NCBI GenBank assembly: GCA_021731425.1
Contig: JAKFXJ010000131.1
Location: 1 to 6,352, forward strand
DNA length: 6,352 nt
DNA from: Limnohabitans sp.
GTDB taxonomy: Bacteria; Pseudomonadota; Gammaproteobacteria; Burkholderiales; Burkholderiaceae_C
Reading direction: 5' to 3'
Made by a program: the position numbers and the translations under genes. Every line of letters begins with the position of its first letter. Positions within the stretch are counted from its first letter, which is position 1. The notes under the pieces were generated by a model. The model worked only from the letters and a program-made list of their open reading frames with translations. It had not been told where the DNA came from and made no database searches. Shown piece after piece: positions 1-6,255 of this stretch.

Positions 1-1008
1 GCCGAGCACCGCGCCTTGGGCCGACTGCCCCCAGAGCGTCACAGTGCTGCCCACACCCGCCTCTGGAAAGGGACTCAGGTCCACCGTCAGCATGTCCATG
101 CTCACGCGACCGACGGTGCGCCCACGCTCACCGTCCACCAATACGGGTGTGCCCGTAGGGCAGATCCGCGGGTAACCGTCGGCATAACCGCAGGCCACCA
201 CGCCAATACACATGGGGCTGTCGGCCACGAAGCTTGAGCCATAACCCACGCTGTCACCCGCTTGCAAATGCTGCACCGCGATGATCTGGGCGTTCAGGCT
301 CATGGCGGGCTGAAGGCCCCATTGGGCAGCGCTGTGTTCGGGAAAGTCGGGCGAGCTGCCATACACCGCGATACCGGGGCGAATCCAGTCGGCTTTGACG
401 GCCGCTTCTTGTGCGTGGCGCAAGGTGGCGGCGCTGTTGCTGACACTGCGCTCGCCCGGCAGGTCGCGGGTGGCTTCTTCAAACCGGGCCATCTGCTCGG
501 CGATGCCTTTGGGGCCATCGGCGTCGCTGAAGTGGGTCATGAGCGAGATTTCGTCCACCTGCGGCAAGGCATTCAGCCGCGTCCAGGCCGAACGAAAGCG
601 CTGCGGCGCAAAGCCCAGCCGGTTCATGCCCGAATTCATCTTCAGGAAGACCCGGTGCGGCTCATGGGTCTTGTGCAACGCCAGCATGTCGATTTGCTCG
701 TCACAATGCACCGTGTGCCACAAGTGCAGACGCGAGCACAGCTCCAGGTCGCGGGCTTCAAAAGCGCCTTCGAGCAGCAAGATGGGGCCGCGCCAACCCA
801 GGGCACGCACCCGCTCGGCCTCACTCAAGTCCAAGAGGGCAAAGCCGTCAGCCCCGCGCAGGCCTTCAAACACCCGCTCAATGCCATGGCCATACGCATT
901 GGCCTTGACCACAGCCCAGGCCTGGGCATCTGGCGCGGCTTGCCGGGCACAGCGCAGGTTATTGCGCAGCGCGGCGGTGTGGATGGTGGCTTGGATGGGG
1001 CGAGGCAT
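1..1008 (-). CDS. alr: Alanine racemase, PLP-dependent (C-terminus beyond window)
   Basis: Interconverts L- and D-alanine in the cytoplasm, supplying D-Ala for peptidoglycan. The frame reads without a stop from the ATG at 1008 to the left edge, giving 336 residues. The family is usually about 360-370 residues, so roughly the last 30 are missing. Visible landmarks are the PLP-lysine motif [10 protein letters not shown] (Lys35), RPGIAVYG (Arg210, which by family analogy contacts the PLP ring nitrogen), VGYGSSF with the probable catalytic Tyr256, GYADGYPR (Tyr275), and VGRVSMDM (Met304). All are spaced as in the Geobacillus enzyme. The N-terminal part is the TIM-barrel PLP domain and the C-terminal part the beta domain that provides the catalytic tyrosine. 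The start begins MPRPIQATI, right for the family, but has only a weak upstream GGA as ribosome site. It is divergent from the DedA gene. DadX (catabolic racemase) cannot be separated from Alr by sequence alone, but no dadA lies beside it in view. Confidence 0.96.
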   Translation of the reverse strand, partial: MPRPIQATIHTAALRNNLRCARQAAPDAQAWAVVKANAYGHGIERVFEGLRGADGFALLDLSEAERVRALGWRGPILLLEGAFEARDLELCSRLHLWHTVHCDEQIDMLALHKTHEPHRVFLKMNSGMNRLGFAPQRFRSAWTRLNALPQVDEISLMTHFSDADGPKGIAEQMARFEEATRDLPGERSVSNSAATLRHAQEAAVKADWIRPGIAVYGSSPDFPEHSAAQWGLQPAMSLNAQIIAVQHLQAGDSVGYGSSFVADSPMCIGVVACGYADGYPRICPTGTPVLVDGERGRTVGRVSMDMLTVDLSPFPEAGVGSTVTLWGQSAQGAVLG

Positions 1009-1035
1009 AGGGTCCAGGGTGAAATGTGCCAATCA

Positions 1036-1044
1036 AGTATGCCA
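1036..1044 (-). promoter_or_regulatory. Possible extended -10 promoter element for alr
   Basis: On the minus strand this reads TGGCATACT, i.e. TG-N followed by CATACT, which matches TATAAT at four of six positions. It would start transcription near 1029, leaving a leader of about 20 nt before the alr ATG at 1008. No good -35 hexamer is seen at the usual spacing, which an extended -10 can tolerate. This is pattern matching only. Confidence 0.3.
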
Positions 1045-1196
1045 GCTTCATGGCAACTGAAATGGGGCCTCTTCATCGGGTAAACACAGCCTTTCCCCAA
1101 CCAAGAAGGGGCTTGCAAATGCTTTACACTGACCCGCTGCCTGTTAACCCGCGCATTCCGCCTGAGCTGTTCAGGCGCTGGCTGAACCTTGAATCC

Positions 1197-1832
1197 ATGG
1201 AAGTTTTTCAGTTTTTGATGCCCATCTTCACCGAATACGGCTATTTTGCTGTGTTTGTGATGTTGTTGATTTGCGGCTTTGGTGTGCCCGTGCCTGAAGA
1301 TGTGACCCTGGTCACCGGCGGCGTCATTGCCGGGCTGGGCCATGCCGATGTCAACACCATGTTTGCCGTGGGCATGGCTGGGGTCATGGTCGGAGACGGC
1401 TTGATGTTCACTTTGGGCCGCCTTTACGGTGAGCGCATAGCGCAATTGCCCGGCTTTCGCAAAATTCTCACACCCGAGCGCTTTGCCAGCGCCCAAGATG
1501 CTTTTCAGAAATACGGCAAATGGGTCATGTTCGTGGCCCGTTTTCTGCCCGGCCTGCGCACCCCCGTGTTTTTCTCGGCCGGCATGAGCCGTCGCGTCAG
1601 CTTTTCCACCTGGTTCTTCATGGACGGCTTTGCCGCCTTGATCAGCGTGCCCATCTGGGTTTATCTGGGCTACTTTGGCGCCCAGAACTGGGACTGGATG
1701 TTTGGTGTGCTGCGCCAGTTCCAACACGGCATTTTTGCCCTGCTGGGCATCGGCATTGTCTGGTTGAGCTGGCGCTGGTGGCGCAAGCGCCAAGCCACCG
1801 CCGCCGCCAAAGCCTCTGGCGACGCCTCCTGA
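1197..1832 (+). CDS. DedA/VTT-family inner-membrane protein
   Basis: A 211-residue polytopic membrane protein of the DedA (SNARE-associated/VTT) family. Family members are implicated in membrane homeostasis, proton-dependent drug tolerance and, for some, recycling of undecaprenyl phosphate; which applies here is unknown. The N-terminal hydrophobic segment leads into GFGVPVPEDVTLVTGG (Glu34, Asp35), the usual acidic re-entrant motif. The signature ARFLPGLRTPVFFSAG follows, with Arg115, Pro118-Gly119 and Arg121; the two arginines are six residues apart, as in E. coli YqjA. Further membrane segments and a basic tail (WRWWRKRQ) end the protein. The ATG at 1197 gives the normal family length but has no Shine-Dalgarno. 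An in-frame ATG at 1119 has a good one (AGAAGGGG, 7 nt spacing) and would add 26 residues. The transporter gene follows after 11 bp, suggesting an operon. It is divergent from alr. Confidence 0.9.
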   Translation: MEVFQFLMPIFTEYGYFAVFVMLLICGFGVPVPEDVTLVTGGVIAGLGHADVNTMFAVGMAGVMVGDGLMFTLGRLYGERIAQLPGFRKILTPERFASAQDAFQKYGKWVMFVARFLPGLRTPVFFSAGMSRRVSFSTWFFMDGFAALISVPIWVYLGYFGAQNWDWMFGVLRQFQHGIFALLGIGIVWLSWRWWRKRQATAAAKASGDAS

Positions 1833-1843
1833 ACCGCCCTCGC

Positions 1844-2740
1844 ATGGGCGATTCCTCCCCCAAAAGCCTGGCGGTTGCCGGGCTCCTGCTCAACGCCTTT
1901 GTCTGGGGCGTGTGCTGGTGGCCCTTCAAACAACTGGAAGCCCAAGGCCTGCACCCGCTGTGGGCCACGGCGCTGGTTTATGCCCTCGTCTTTGTATCCA
2001 TCGCCGTGTGGCTGTGGCGCAGTGGCCACTTGCAAAGCTGGCGCGGCCACCCCGGTTTGTGGCTCTTGCTGCTGGCCTCGGGCCTGACGAATGTCGGCTT
2101 CAACTGGGCCGTGACGGTGGGCGACGTGGTGCGCGTGGTGCTGCTCTTTTATTTGATGCCCGCCTGGTCGGTGCTGGTGGCCTGGTGGCTTCTGGGCGAA
2201 AAGCCCACCCCCATGGCCTTGCTGCGCTTGGTGCTGGCCTTGGCGGGTTTGTTCATCGTGCTCAAAACCCCCGAAACACCTTGGCCCGTGCCCGAGAGTT
2301 TGGCCGATGGCCTGGCGCTGATGGGCGGCCTGACGTTTGCCATCACCAACGCCTTGCTGCTCAAACTCAAGGACGCGCCCAGCTCGTCGCGCACCCTGGC
2401 CATGTTTGTTGGCGGCGCGGTCATGGCCACGCTGGCGGCCATCGCAGGTTTGGCCACAGGTGTGGTTGCCATCGGCGCGGCCCCCACTTGGAGCTGGCTG
2501 CCCTTGGTGGCCTTGCTGAGCGTCTCGTTTTTGTTGGGCAATTTGGCGCTGCAATACGGCGCTGCCCGCCTGGCCGCCCACACCACGGCCCTGGTCATGC
2601 TGTCCGAGGTGCTGTTTGCCAGCGTGTCGTCCGTGTTGTTGGGCGCTTCCAGCTGGGACAGCCGCACCCTGATCGGCGGGGCCTTGATTTTGCTGGCGGC
2701 GCTGCTGACCATCGTCGGGCCTGGCCACAAGGCCAAGTGA
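1844..2740 (+). CDS. EamA/DMT-superfamily transporter
   Basis: A 298-residue inner-membrane protein with about ten hydrophobic helices in two repeated halves, the layout of drug/metabolite transporters with two EamA domains (roughly residues 8-140 and 150-292). The fourth helix region reads VVLLFYLMPAWSVLVAWWLLGEKPT, where the hydrophobic stretch ending in a polar GEKPT turn is typical of the first EamA repeat. The second half ends with TTALVMLSEVLFASVSSVLLG and a last glycine-rich helix. Such proteins export or import small metabolites such as amino acids or nucleosides; the substrate cannot be read from sequence. The ATG at 1844 places the first helix correctly (MGDSSPKSLAVAGLLLNAF) and follows the DedA stop by 11 bp with no clear ribosome site, so translational coupling is plausible. 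The frame is open well upstream, inside the DedA gene, but that part is antisense-like in character and is not included. Confidence 0.9.
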   Translation: MGDSSPKSLAVAGLLLNAFVWGVCWWPFKQLEAQGLHPLWATALVYALVFVSIAVWLWRSGHLQSWRGHPGLWLLLLASGLTNVGFNWAVTVGDVVRVVLLFYLMPAWSVLVAWWLLGEKPTPMALLRLVLALAGLFIVLKTPETPWPVPESLADGLALMGGLTFAITNALLLKLKDAPSSSRTLAMFVGGAVMATLAAIAGLATGVVAIGAAPTWSWLPLVALLSVSFLLGNLALQYGAARLAAHTTALVMLSEVLFASVSSVLLGASSWDSRTLIGGALILLAALLTIVGPGHKAK

Positions 2741-2769
2741 AACGGCGTGCACGGCCAGAGGCGGTCACT

Positions 2770-2780
2770 GGCATGATGCC
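2770..2780. repeat. Short palindrome upstream of the peroxidase gene
   Basis: GGCATGATGCC has perfect 5-bp arms around a single base. It lies in the 70 bp gap between the transporter stop and the peroxidase start, 30 bp before the ATG. It could be an operator half-site pair or a chance palindrome. No good sigma-70 promoter was identified beside it; CATAAA at 2791-2796 is the only weak -10-like string. Confidence 0.25.
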
Positions 2781-2798
2781 CATCTGTTCTCATAAATC

Positions 2799-2804
2799 GG
2801 AAAG
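2799..2804 (+). promoter_or_regulatory. Ribosome binding site of the glutathione peroxidase gene
   Basis: GGAAAG lies 6 nt before the ATG at 2811. It is the clearest start signal on the plus strand and fixes the peroxidase start. Confidence 0.6.
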
Positions 2805-2810
2805 CACCCC

Positions 2811-3293
2811 ATGAGCCTGTACGACTTCGAAGCCCAAAGCATCGACCACCAAACCGTGCCCCTGTCGCGCTACCAAGGTCAGGTGATGCTGATCGTCAAC
2901 ACGGCCAGCGCCTGCGGCTTCACGCCCCAGTTCACTGGCCTTGAAAAGCTGCACCAGAAATATGGCAACCAGGGTCTGGCCGTGCTGGGCTTTCCCTGCA
3001 ACCAGTTCGCCAGCCAAGACCCGGGCGACGACGCACAAATTGCCAACTTCTGCCAAAAGAACTACGGCGTGAGCTTTCAGATGATGAGCAAGGTCAAAGT
3101 GAACGGCGACGGCGCCCACCCCCTGTACCAATGGCTCACGGCCGAGGCCCCCGGCATTTTGGGCAGCAAAGGCATCAAGTGGAACTTCACCAAGTTTCTG
3201 GTGGGTCGCGATGGGCGGGTGATCAAGCGCTATGCGCCGCAGGACTCCCCCGAGAAGATCGCCAAAGACATTGAGGCGGCGCTGGTGGCTTGA
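2811..3293 (+). CDS. Glutathione peroxidase family protein (Cys type)
   Basis: A 160-residue thioredoxin-fold peroxidase that reduces hydrogen peroxide and organic hydroperoxides. The complete catalytic tetrad is visible: Cys35 in NTASACGFTPQF, Gln69 in NQFASQDPG, and Trp124-Asn125 in KWNFTKFLV. The active residue is cysteine (TGC), not selenocysteine. Cys81 in ANFCQKNYGV sits where non-selenium family members such as E. coli BtuE keep a resolving cysteine, so thioredoxin rather than glutathione may be the real electron donor (inference from the family). Cys63 in the conserved FPCNQF box is also present. The length matches bacterial homologues (about 160-185). No signal peptide is seen, so it is cytoplasmic. 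It lies 70 bp after the transporter gene and could read through from it or have its own promoter. It converges on the downstream small gene. Confidence 0.95.
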   Translation: MSLYDFEAQSIDHQTVPLSRYQGQVMLIVNTASACGFTPQFTGLEKLHQKYGNQGLAVLGFPCNQFASQDPGDDAQIANFCQKNYGVSFQMMSKVKVNGDGAHPLYQWLTAEAPGILGSKGIKWNFTKFLVGRDGRVIKRYAPQDSPEKIAKDIEAALVA

Positions 3294-3324
3294 CCGAGGG
3301 GGCCTATCGGGCCAGTGCCAATTT

Positions 3325-3346
3325 GGGCCTGAGCCCGTTCAGGCCC
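3325..3346. terminator. Perfect 8-bp hairpin between convergent genes
   Basis: GGGCCTGA (3325-3332) and TCAGGCCC (3339-3346) are exact inverted repeats around a 6-nt loop, GCCCGT. The structure lies 31 bp past the peroxidase stop and includes the stop codon of the convergent minus-strand gene (3339-3341). Its position suits a shared bidirectional terminator. Neither strand has a proper U-tract after the stem; the minus strand has only AAATT, so it may act as an RNA 3'-end stabiliser or a weak terminator. Confidence 0.45.
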
Positions 3347-3725
3347 GCCAAGTCAGCACCGCCAACCACAGCAACACAGCGGCGCCACCCCACACCAACA
3401 CCCGCGTGCGCAGGCGCAGCATTTCCACAGCGCTGACCAAGCGTGCATTTTGTTCGGCCAACTCGGCCAGCGTTTCGGTCAGTTCGCGCTGGGTCTGGGC
3501 TTGGCGGTCGATCTGGCCTTGCGCGGCGATCAACGCGTTTTTGAGTTCCCCCAAACTGGGCACAGCACTCACAGGGGTGGTCGTGGCGGGGGTTCCAGCT
3601 TGGCCGGGCGACTCGGGCGGTTGGCGGTCCATCAGCTTGCGTGCGGCTTTGAGCACCGAAGGCGCGTGTTCGATCACATCACCCCAGGGAATCACTTTGA
3701 GCGCCATCAACCAAGGTATCGCCAT
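3339..3725 (-). CDS. Uncharacterised coiled-coil protein with C-terminal membrane anchor
   Basis: A 128-residue protein of unknown function. Three parts are visible. Residues 1-35 form a hydrophobic/amphipathic head (MAIPWLMALKVIPWGDVIEH then a basic stretch). Residues 36-56 are a Pro/Thr/Ala-rich linker. Residues 57-107 are a likely coiled coil rich in Leu, Gln and Glu (LGELKNALIAAQGQ, RELTETLAELAEQNARL). Residues 109-126 are a single transmembrane helix (VLVWGGAAVLLWLAVLTW) with only Arg-Ala after it, i.e. a tail anchor with most of the protein probably cytoplasmic. The ATG at 3725 is chosen because AAAGGA lies 7 nt upstream. The frame stays open 113 codons further upstream, but that part is the antisense of glcF's end plus spacer. 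The head (IPWxDVI, then AP, K-kaARKL) resembles, from memory only, small conserved hypothetical proteins of Betaproteobacteria. It lies 128 bp downstream of glcF on the same strand, so read-through is possible. Confidence 0.8.
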   Translation of the reverse strand: MAIPWLMALKVIPWGDVIEHAPSVLKAARKLMDRQPPESPGQAGTPATTTPVSAVPSLGELKNALIAAQGQIDRQAQTQRELTETLAELAEQNARLVSAVEMLRLRTRVLVWGGAAVLLWLAVLTWRA

Positions 3726-3732
3726 CGTCTTG

Positions 3733-3738
3733 TCCTTT
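3733..3738 (-). promoter_or_regulatory. Ribosome binding site of the small coiled-coil gene
   Basis: The minus strand reads AAAGGA with 7 nt to the ATG at 3725. This is a strong match and decides the start against several upstream in-frame ATGs that have no such signal. Confidence 0.65.
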
Positions 3739-3853
3739 GTTTGCGCTGAGCCAGCGTCGTCTGTCGTCCAGCGCTGAATCCTACCCGGGTGGGCATTTTG
3801 GCGTGCGCAGACGCTGATCTTGGCAGATGGAAAAAAGGACTTTGCCGATGCAA
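3739..3853. other. Spacer between glcF and the small coiled-coil gene
   Basis: About 115 bp without a gene. It holds short inverted repeats, for example CAGCG/CGCTG around 3760-3776 and GCGT/ACGC near 3801-3814, but none has the stem strength plus U-tract of an intrinsic terminator. No convincing promoter for the small gene was seen. Transcription from glcF could therefore continue into it. Confidence 0.4.
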
Positions 3854-5098
3854 TCAGGAAGCACTGCTCAGCACTTCGTCCAACAACTCCACCCAATGGC
3901 GCACCGGCAGGCCGCTGCCGCTTTGCAGGTGGGTGATGCAGCCGATGTTGGCGCTGATGACGCCTTGCGGATCCAGGGCGTTCAGGTGGCCCAGTTTGCG
4001 ATCGCGCAGTTGCTTGGACAGCTCGGGGTTGAGCACGCTGTAAGTACCGGCCGAGCCGCAGCACAGGTGTGACTCGTTGGCCGTGACCTTGATCTGAAAA
4101 CCCAGATCACCCAAATGCTTTTCGACGCCGCCTTTGAGTTGCTGGCCGTGTTGCAGCGTGCAGGGCGGATGGAAGGCCTGCAGGCCTGCGGCTTGCAGCC
4201 CCTCAGGTTTGATCTTGTCTTTGAGCAGCGGCACCAGCTCGGGCAGCAACTCGCTCAGGTCGCGCGTCAAGGCACCGATGCGGGCGGCTTTGTCAGCGTA
4301 CACCGGGTCGTCTTTGAGCACATGGCCGTAGTCCTTGACCATGACGCCGCAGCCCGAGGCGTTCATCACGATGGCTTCGACCTCGCCTGATTCAACCAGT
4401 GGCCACCAAGCGTCGATGTTGGCACGCATGTGATCTTTGCCGCCATCGTGGTCGTTCAGGTGGAACTTGAGTGCGCCGCAGCAACCGGCCTTGGGGGCAG
4501 TCACCGCCTGAATACCGGCAGCATCCAGCACACGGGCAGTGGCGGTGTTGATGTTGGGGCTCATGCTCGGCTGCACACAACCGGCCAGCATCAGCACCTT
4601 GCGGGCGTGTTGTCCGGTGGGCCAGGCACCGGCATTTTGCGGCGCGGGCACTTTGGCCTTAAGGCTTTCAGGCAGCAGGCCGCGCACCATCTGGCCCATC
4701 TTCATGGCGGGCGCAAACAGGGGCGAAGGCAGGCCTTCTTTGAGCGCCCAACGCACCAGCTTTTCGCCAGCGGGGCGCTCGACTTTGGCGTCCACCAGGT
4801 TGCGGCCAATGTCGACCAGGTGGCCGTATTGCACGCCGCTCGGGCAAGTGCTTTCACAGTTGCGGCAGGTCAGGCACCGGTCCAGGTGCATCTGGGTTTT
4901 GCGGGTGGGCGTTTCGCCCTCCAGCACCGCCTTTATCAAATAGATGCGGCCGCGCGGGCCGTCCAACTCGTCGCCCAACAGTTGGTAAGTAGGGCATGTG
5001 GCAGTGCAAAAGCCGCAGTGCACACACTTGCGCAAAATGGCTTCGGCTTCCAGGCCATCGGGGGTGTTTTGGTATTCGGGGGCGAGGTTGGTTTGCAT
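3854..5098 (-). CDS. glcF: Glycolate oxidase iron-sulfur subunit GlcF
   Basis: Electron-transfer subunit of membrane-associated glycolate oxidase (GlcDEF), which converts glycolate to glyoxylate and passes electrons to the respiratory chain. It has 414 residues; E. coli GlcF has about 407. Two 4Fe-4S motifs are intact near the N-terminus: CVHCGFCTATCP (Cys25, 28, 31, 35) and CLTCRNCESTCP (Cys75, 78, 81, 85). Two CCG domains follow: GCVQP (Cys174) with KAGCCGALKFH (Cys206-207), and FHPPCTLQH (Cys313) with HLCCGSAGTY (Cys346-347). The heterodisulfide-reductase-like cysteine-rich half is therefore complete. A small tandem GLQAAGLQA (300-308) just before the second CCG domain is a slight oddity. 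The start at 5098 has GAGG 9 nt upstream, overlapping the glcE stop, and glcE ends only 11 bp before, so the pair is co-transcribed and probably translationally coupled. The alternative of a LutA/lactate-type subunit is less likely given the adjacent glcE. Confidence 0.96.
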   Translation of the reverse strand: MQTNLAPEYQNTPDGLEAEAILRKCVHCGFCTATCPTYQLLGDELDGPRGRIYLIKAVLEGETPTRKTQMHLDRCLTCRNCESTCPSGVQYGHLVDIGRNLVDAKVERPAGEKLVRWALKEGLPSPLFAPAMKMGQMVRGLLPESLKAKVPAPQNAGAWPTGQHARKVLMLAGCVQPSMSPNINTATARVLDAAGIQAVTAPKAGCCGALKFHLNDHDGGKDHMRANIDAWWPLVESGEVEAIVMNASGCGVMVKDYGHVLKDDPVYADKAARIGALTRDLSELLPELVPLLKDKIKPEGLQAAGLQAFHPPCTLQHGQQLKGGVEKHLGDLGFQIKVTANESHLCCGSAGTYSVLNPELSKQLRDRKLGHLNALDPQGVISANIGCITHLQSGSGLPVRHWVELLDEVLSSAS

Positions 5099-5107
5099 GA
5101 CGGTTCG

Positions 5108-5111
5108 CCTC
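5108..5111 (-). promoter_or_regulatory. Ribosome binding site of glcF overlapping the glcE stop
   Basis: The minus strand reads CTC-TGA-GGCG. The glcE stop TGA runs straight into GAGG, 9 nt before the glcF ATG. This overlap supports termination-reinitiation coupling of the two subunits. Confidence 0.5.
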
Positions 5112-6255
5112 AGAGGGGGTTCAGGCGACCGGTGGCGAAAACGCCTTTCGGATCAAACTGCTTTTGCAATTGCTGCTGGATGCGTTGCTGCACAGCGTCC
5201 AGCGGGGTGTTCACACCGACGGCTTTGTCTGCCTCAGCATGCTTGGCGCTGGCTCGGAACAGCGTTGCATGGCCGCCGACCTTCTGCGCCAGCTCACGCA
5301 CCGTCGCTGCTGCCGAAGCAGGTGCCCACAGCCAACGCTGCGCACCTTGCCATTCCATGTATTGGGCATAGGGCAAGTCCAGCACGGGCGCGGTTTGCGG
5401 CACCGACAGACGCCACAGGCAGGCATCTGGACTGGGCGCGTCAAAAAATGGCAGAGTTTGCTCGGTGCTGGCACGCCAGTCTTGTGCGGCTTCGGCATTG
5501 TCCATGGCCTGCACCCGCGCACCCAAGGCAACAGCGTCGGCACTCATTTTGACCACGGCCGACTGCACCGCCGCCACCGCACCACGCAGGCGCACAAACA
5601 AATAATCGGCCACCGGCTGGGCCGTGGTGTCGCGCACCCAGGCGCTGGCGTTCAAGGGCAGGGGCTGGCCACCCCAACGGTGCAACAAATCCAGCGCCGG
5701 ACCCTGAGCGAGCCCCGCGATCATCAAGGTGGCCTCGGCCGGGGCCACGGGTAAAACCTTGAGACTGACTTCGGTGATCAGGCCCAGTGTGCCCCAACTG
5801 CCCGCCATCAGGCGGCTCACGTCATAACCGGCCACGTTCTTCATGACCTGGCCGCCAAAGGTCAGGTGCTCGCCCAGACCATTGATGAAACGTGCGCCCA
5901 AAATATAGTCGCGCACAGCGCCCACAGTGGCGCGGGCCGGGCCGCTCAGGCCCGCAGCGACCATGCCGCCCACGGTGGCGTCATCGCCAAAATGTGGCGG
6001 CTCAAACGCCAAAGATTGGCCTTTTTCGGCCAGAGCGGCTTCCAGCTCGGCCAAGGGCGTGCCGCAGCGCACTGTGACCACCAACTCGCTGGGCTCGTAA
6101 CTGACAATGCCCCGGTAATCCCGGGTGCTCAGCACCTCACCCGTGAGGCTTTGACCCCAGAAATCTTTGCTGCCACCACCGCGCAAGCGCAAAGTGCGGC
6201 CATCCGCAGCGGCCTGCCGCACGGCGTCGATGAGTGAGTTGAGTTGAGCTTCCAT
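5110..6255 (-). CDS. glcE: Glycolate oxidase FAD-binding subunit GlcE
   Basis: FAD-binding subunit of glycolate oxidase that works with GlcD and GlcF. It has 381 residues, slightly longer than E. coli GlcE (about 350). The PCMH-type FAD domain covers about residues 1-170: RLRGGGSKDFWG (23-34), EPSELVVTVRCGTPL, then FEPPHFGDDATVGGMVAAG (83-101), and QVMKNVAGYDVSRLMAGS followed by WGTLGLITEVSLKVLP (135-168). The C-terminal half is less conserved and ends in the typical GVFATGRLNPL. The ATG at 6255 is fixed by an in-frame TAG two codons upstream, although no good Shine-Dalgarno is seen. It heads the visible glcE-glcF unit. The catalytic FAD subunit GlcD, normally next to glcE, is not within the 97 bp remaining on the right, so it must be further upstream or elsewhere. 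Confidence 0.95.
   Translation of the reverse strand: MEAQLNSLIDAVRQAAADGRTLRLRGGGSKDFWGQSLTGEVLSTRDYRGIVSYEPSELVVTVRCGTPLAELEAALAEKGQSLAFEPPHFGDDATVGGMVAAGLSGPARATVGAVRDYILGARFINGLGEHLTFGGQVMKNVAGYDVSRLMAGSWGTLGLITEVSLKVLPVAPAEATLMIAGLAQGPALDLLHRWGGQPLPLNASAWVRDTTAQPVADYLFVRLRGAVAAVQSAVVKMSADAVALGARVQAMDNAEAAQDWRASTEQTLPFFDAPSPDACLWRLSVPQTAPVLDLPYAQYMEWQGAQRWLWAPASAAATVRELAQKVGGHATLFRASAKHAEADKAVGVNTPLDAVQQRIQQQLQKQFDPKGVFATGRLNPL

Noticed and set aside
262..1083. Open plus-strand frame of 273 codons antisense to alr
   Set aside because: Alr reads with all catalytic motifs on the opposite strand. The antisense frame is a by-product of GC-rich third positions and has no recognisable domain.
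1123..1150. lac-like TTTACA as a -35 box for the DedA gene
   Set aside because: The best -10 at correct spacing is TAACCC, a poor match, and the string may lie within the coding extension of the gene.
825..1793. Minus-strand frame of 322 codons across the DedA gene
   Set aside because: It is antisense to the DedA protein, out of frame with alr, and rich in His/Gln/Ala low-complexity sequence typical of shadow frames.
1670..2752. Minus-strand frame of 360 codons across the EamA transporter
   Set aside because: The composition is Gln/Gly/His-rich with no hydrophobic or domain pattern, while the plus strand gives a clean ten-helix transporter.
3801..3850. Terminator-like repeats after glcF (GCGT/ACGC, GGCA/TGCC)
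   Set aside because: Stems are only four base pairs, with no U-tract in the glcF direction.
4430..5371. Plus-strand frame of 313 codons across glcF and glcE
   Set aside because: It crosses two well-supported genes on the other strand and has shadow-type composition.
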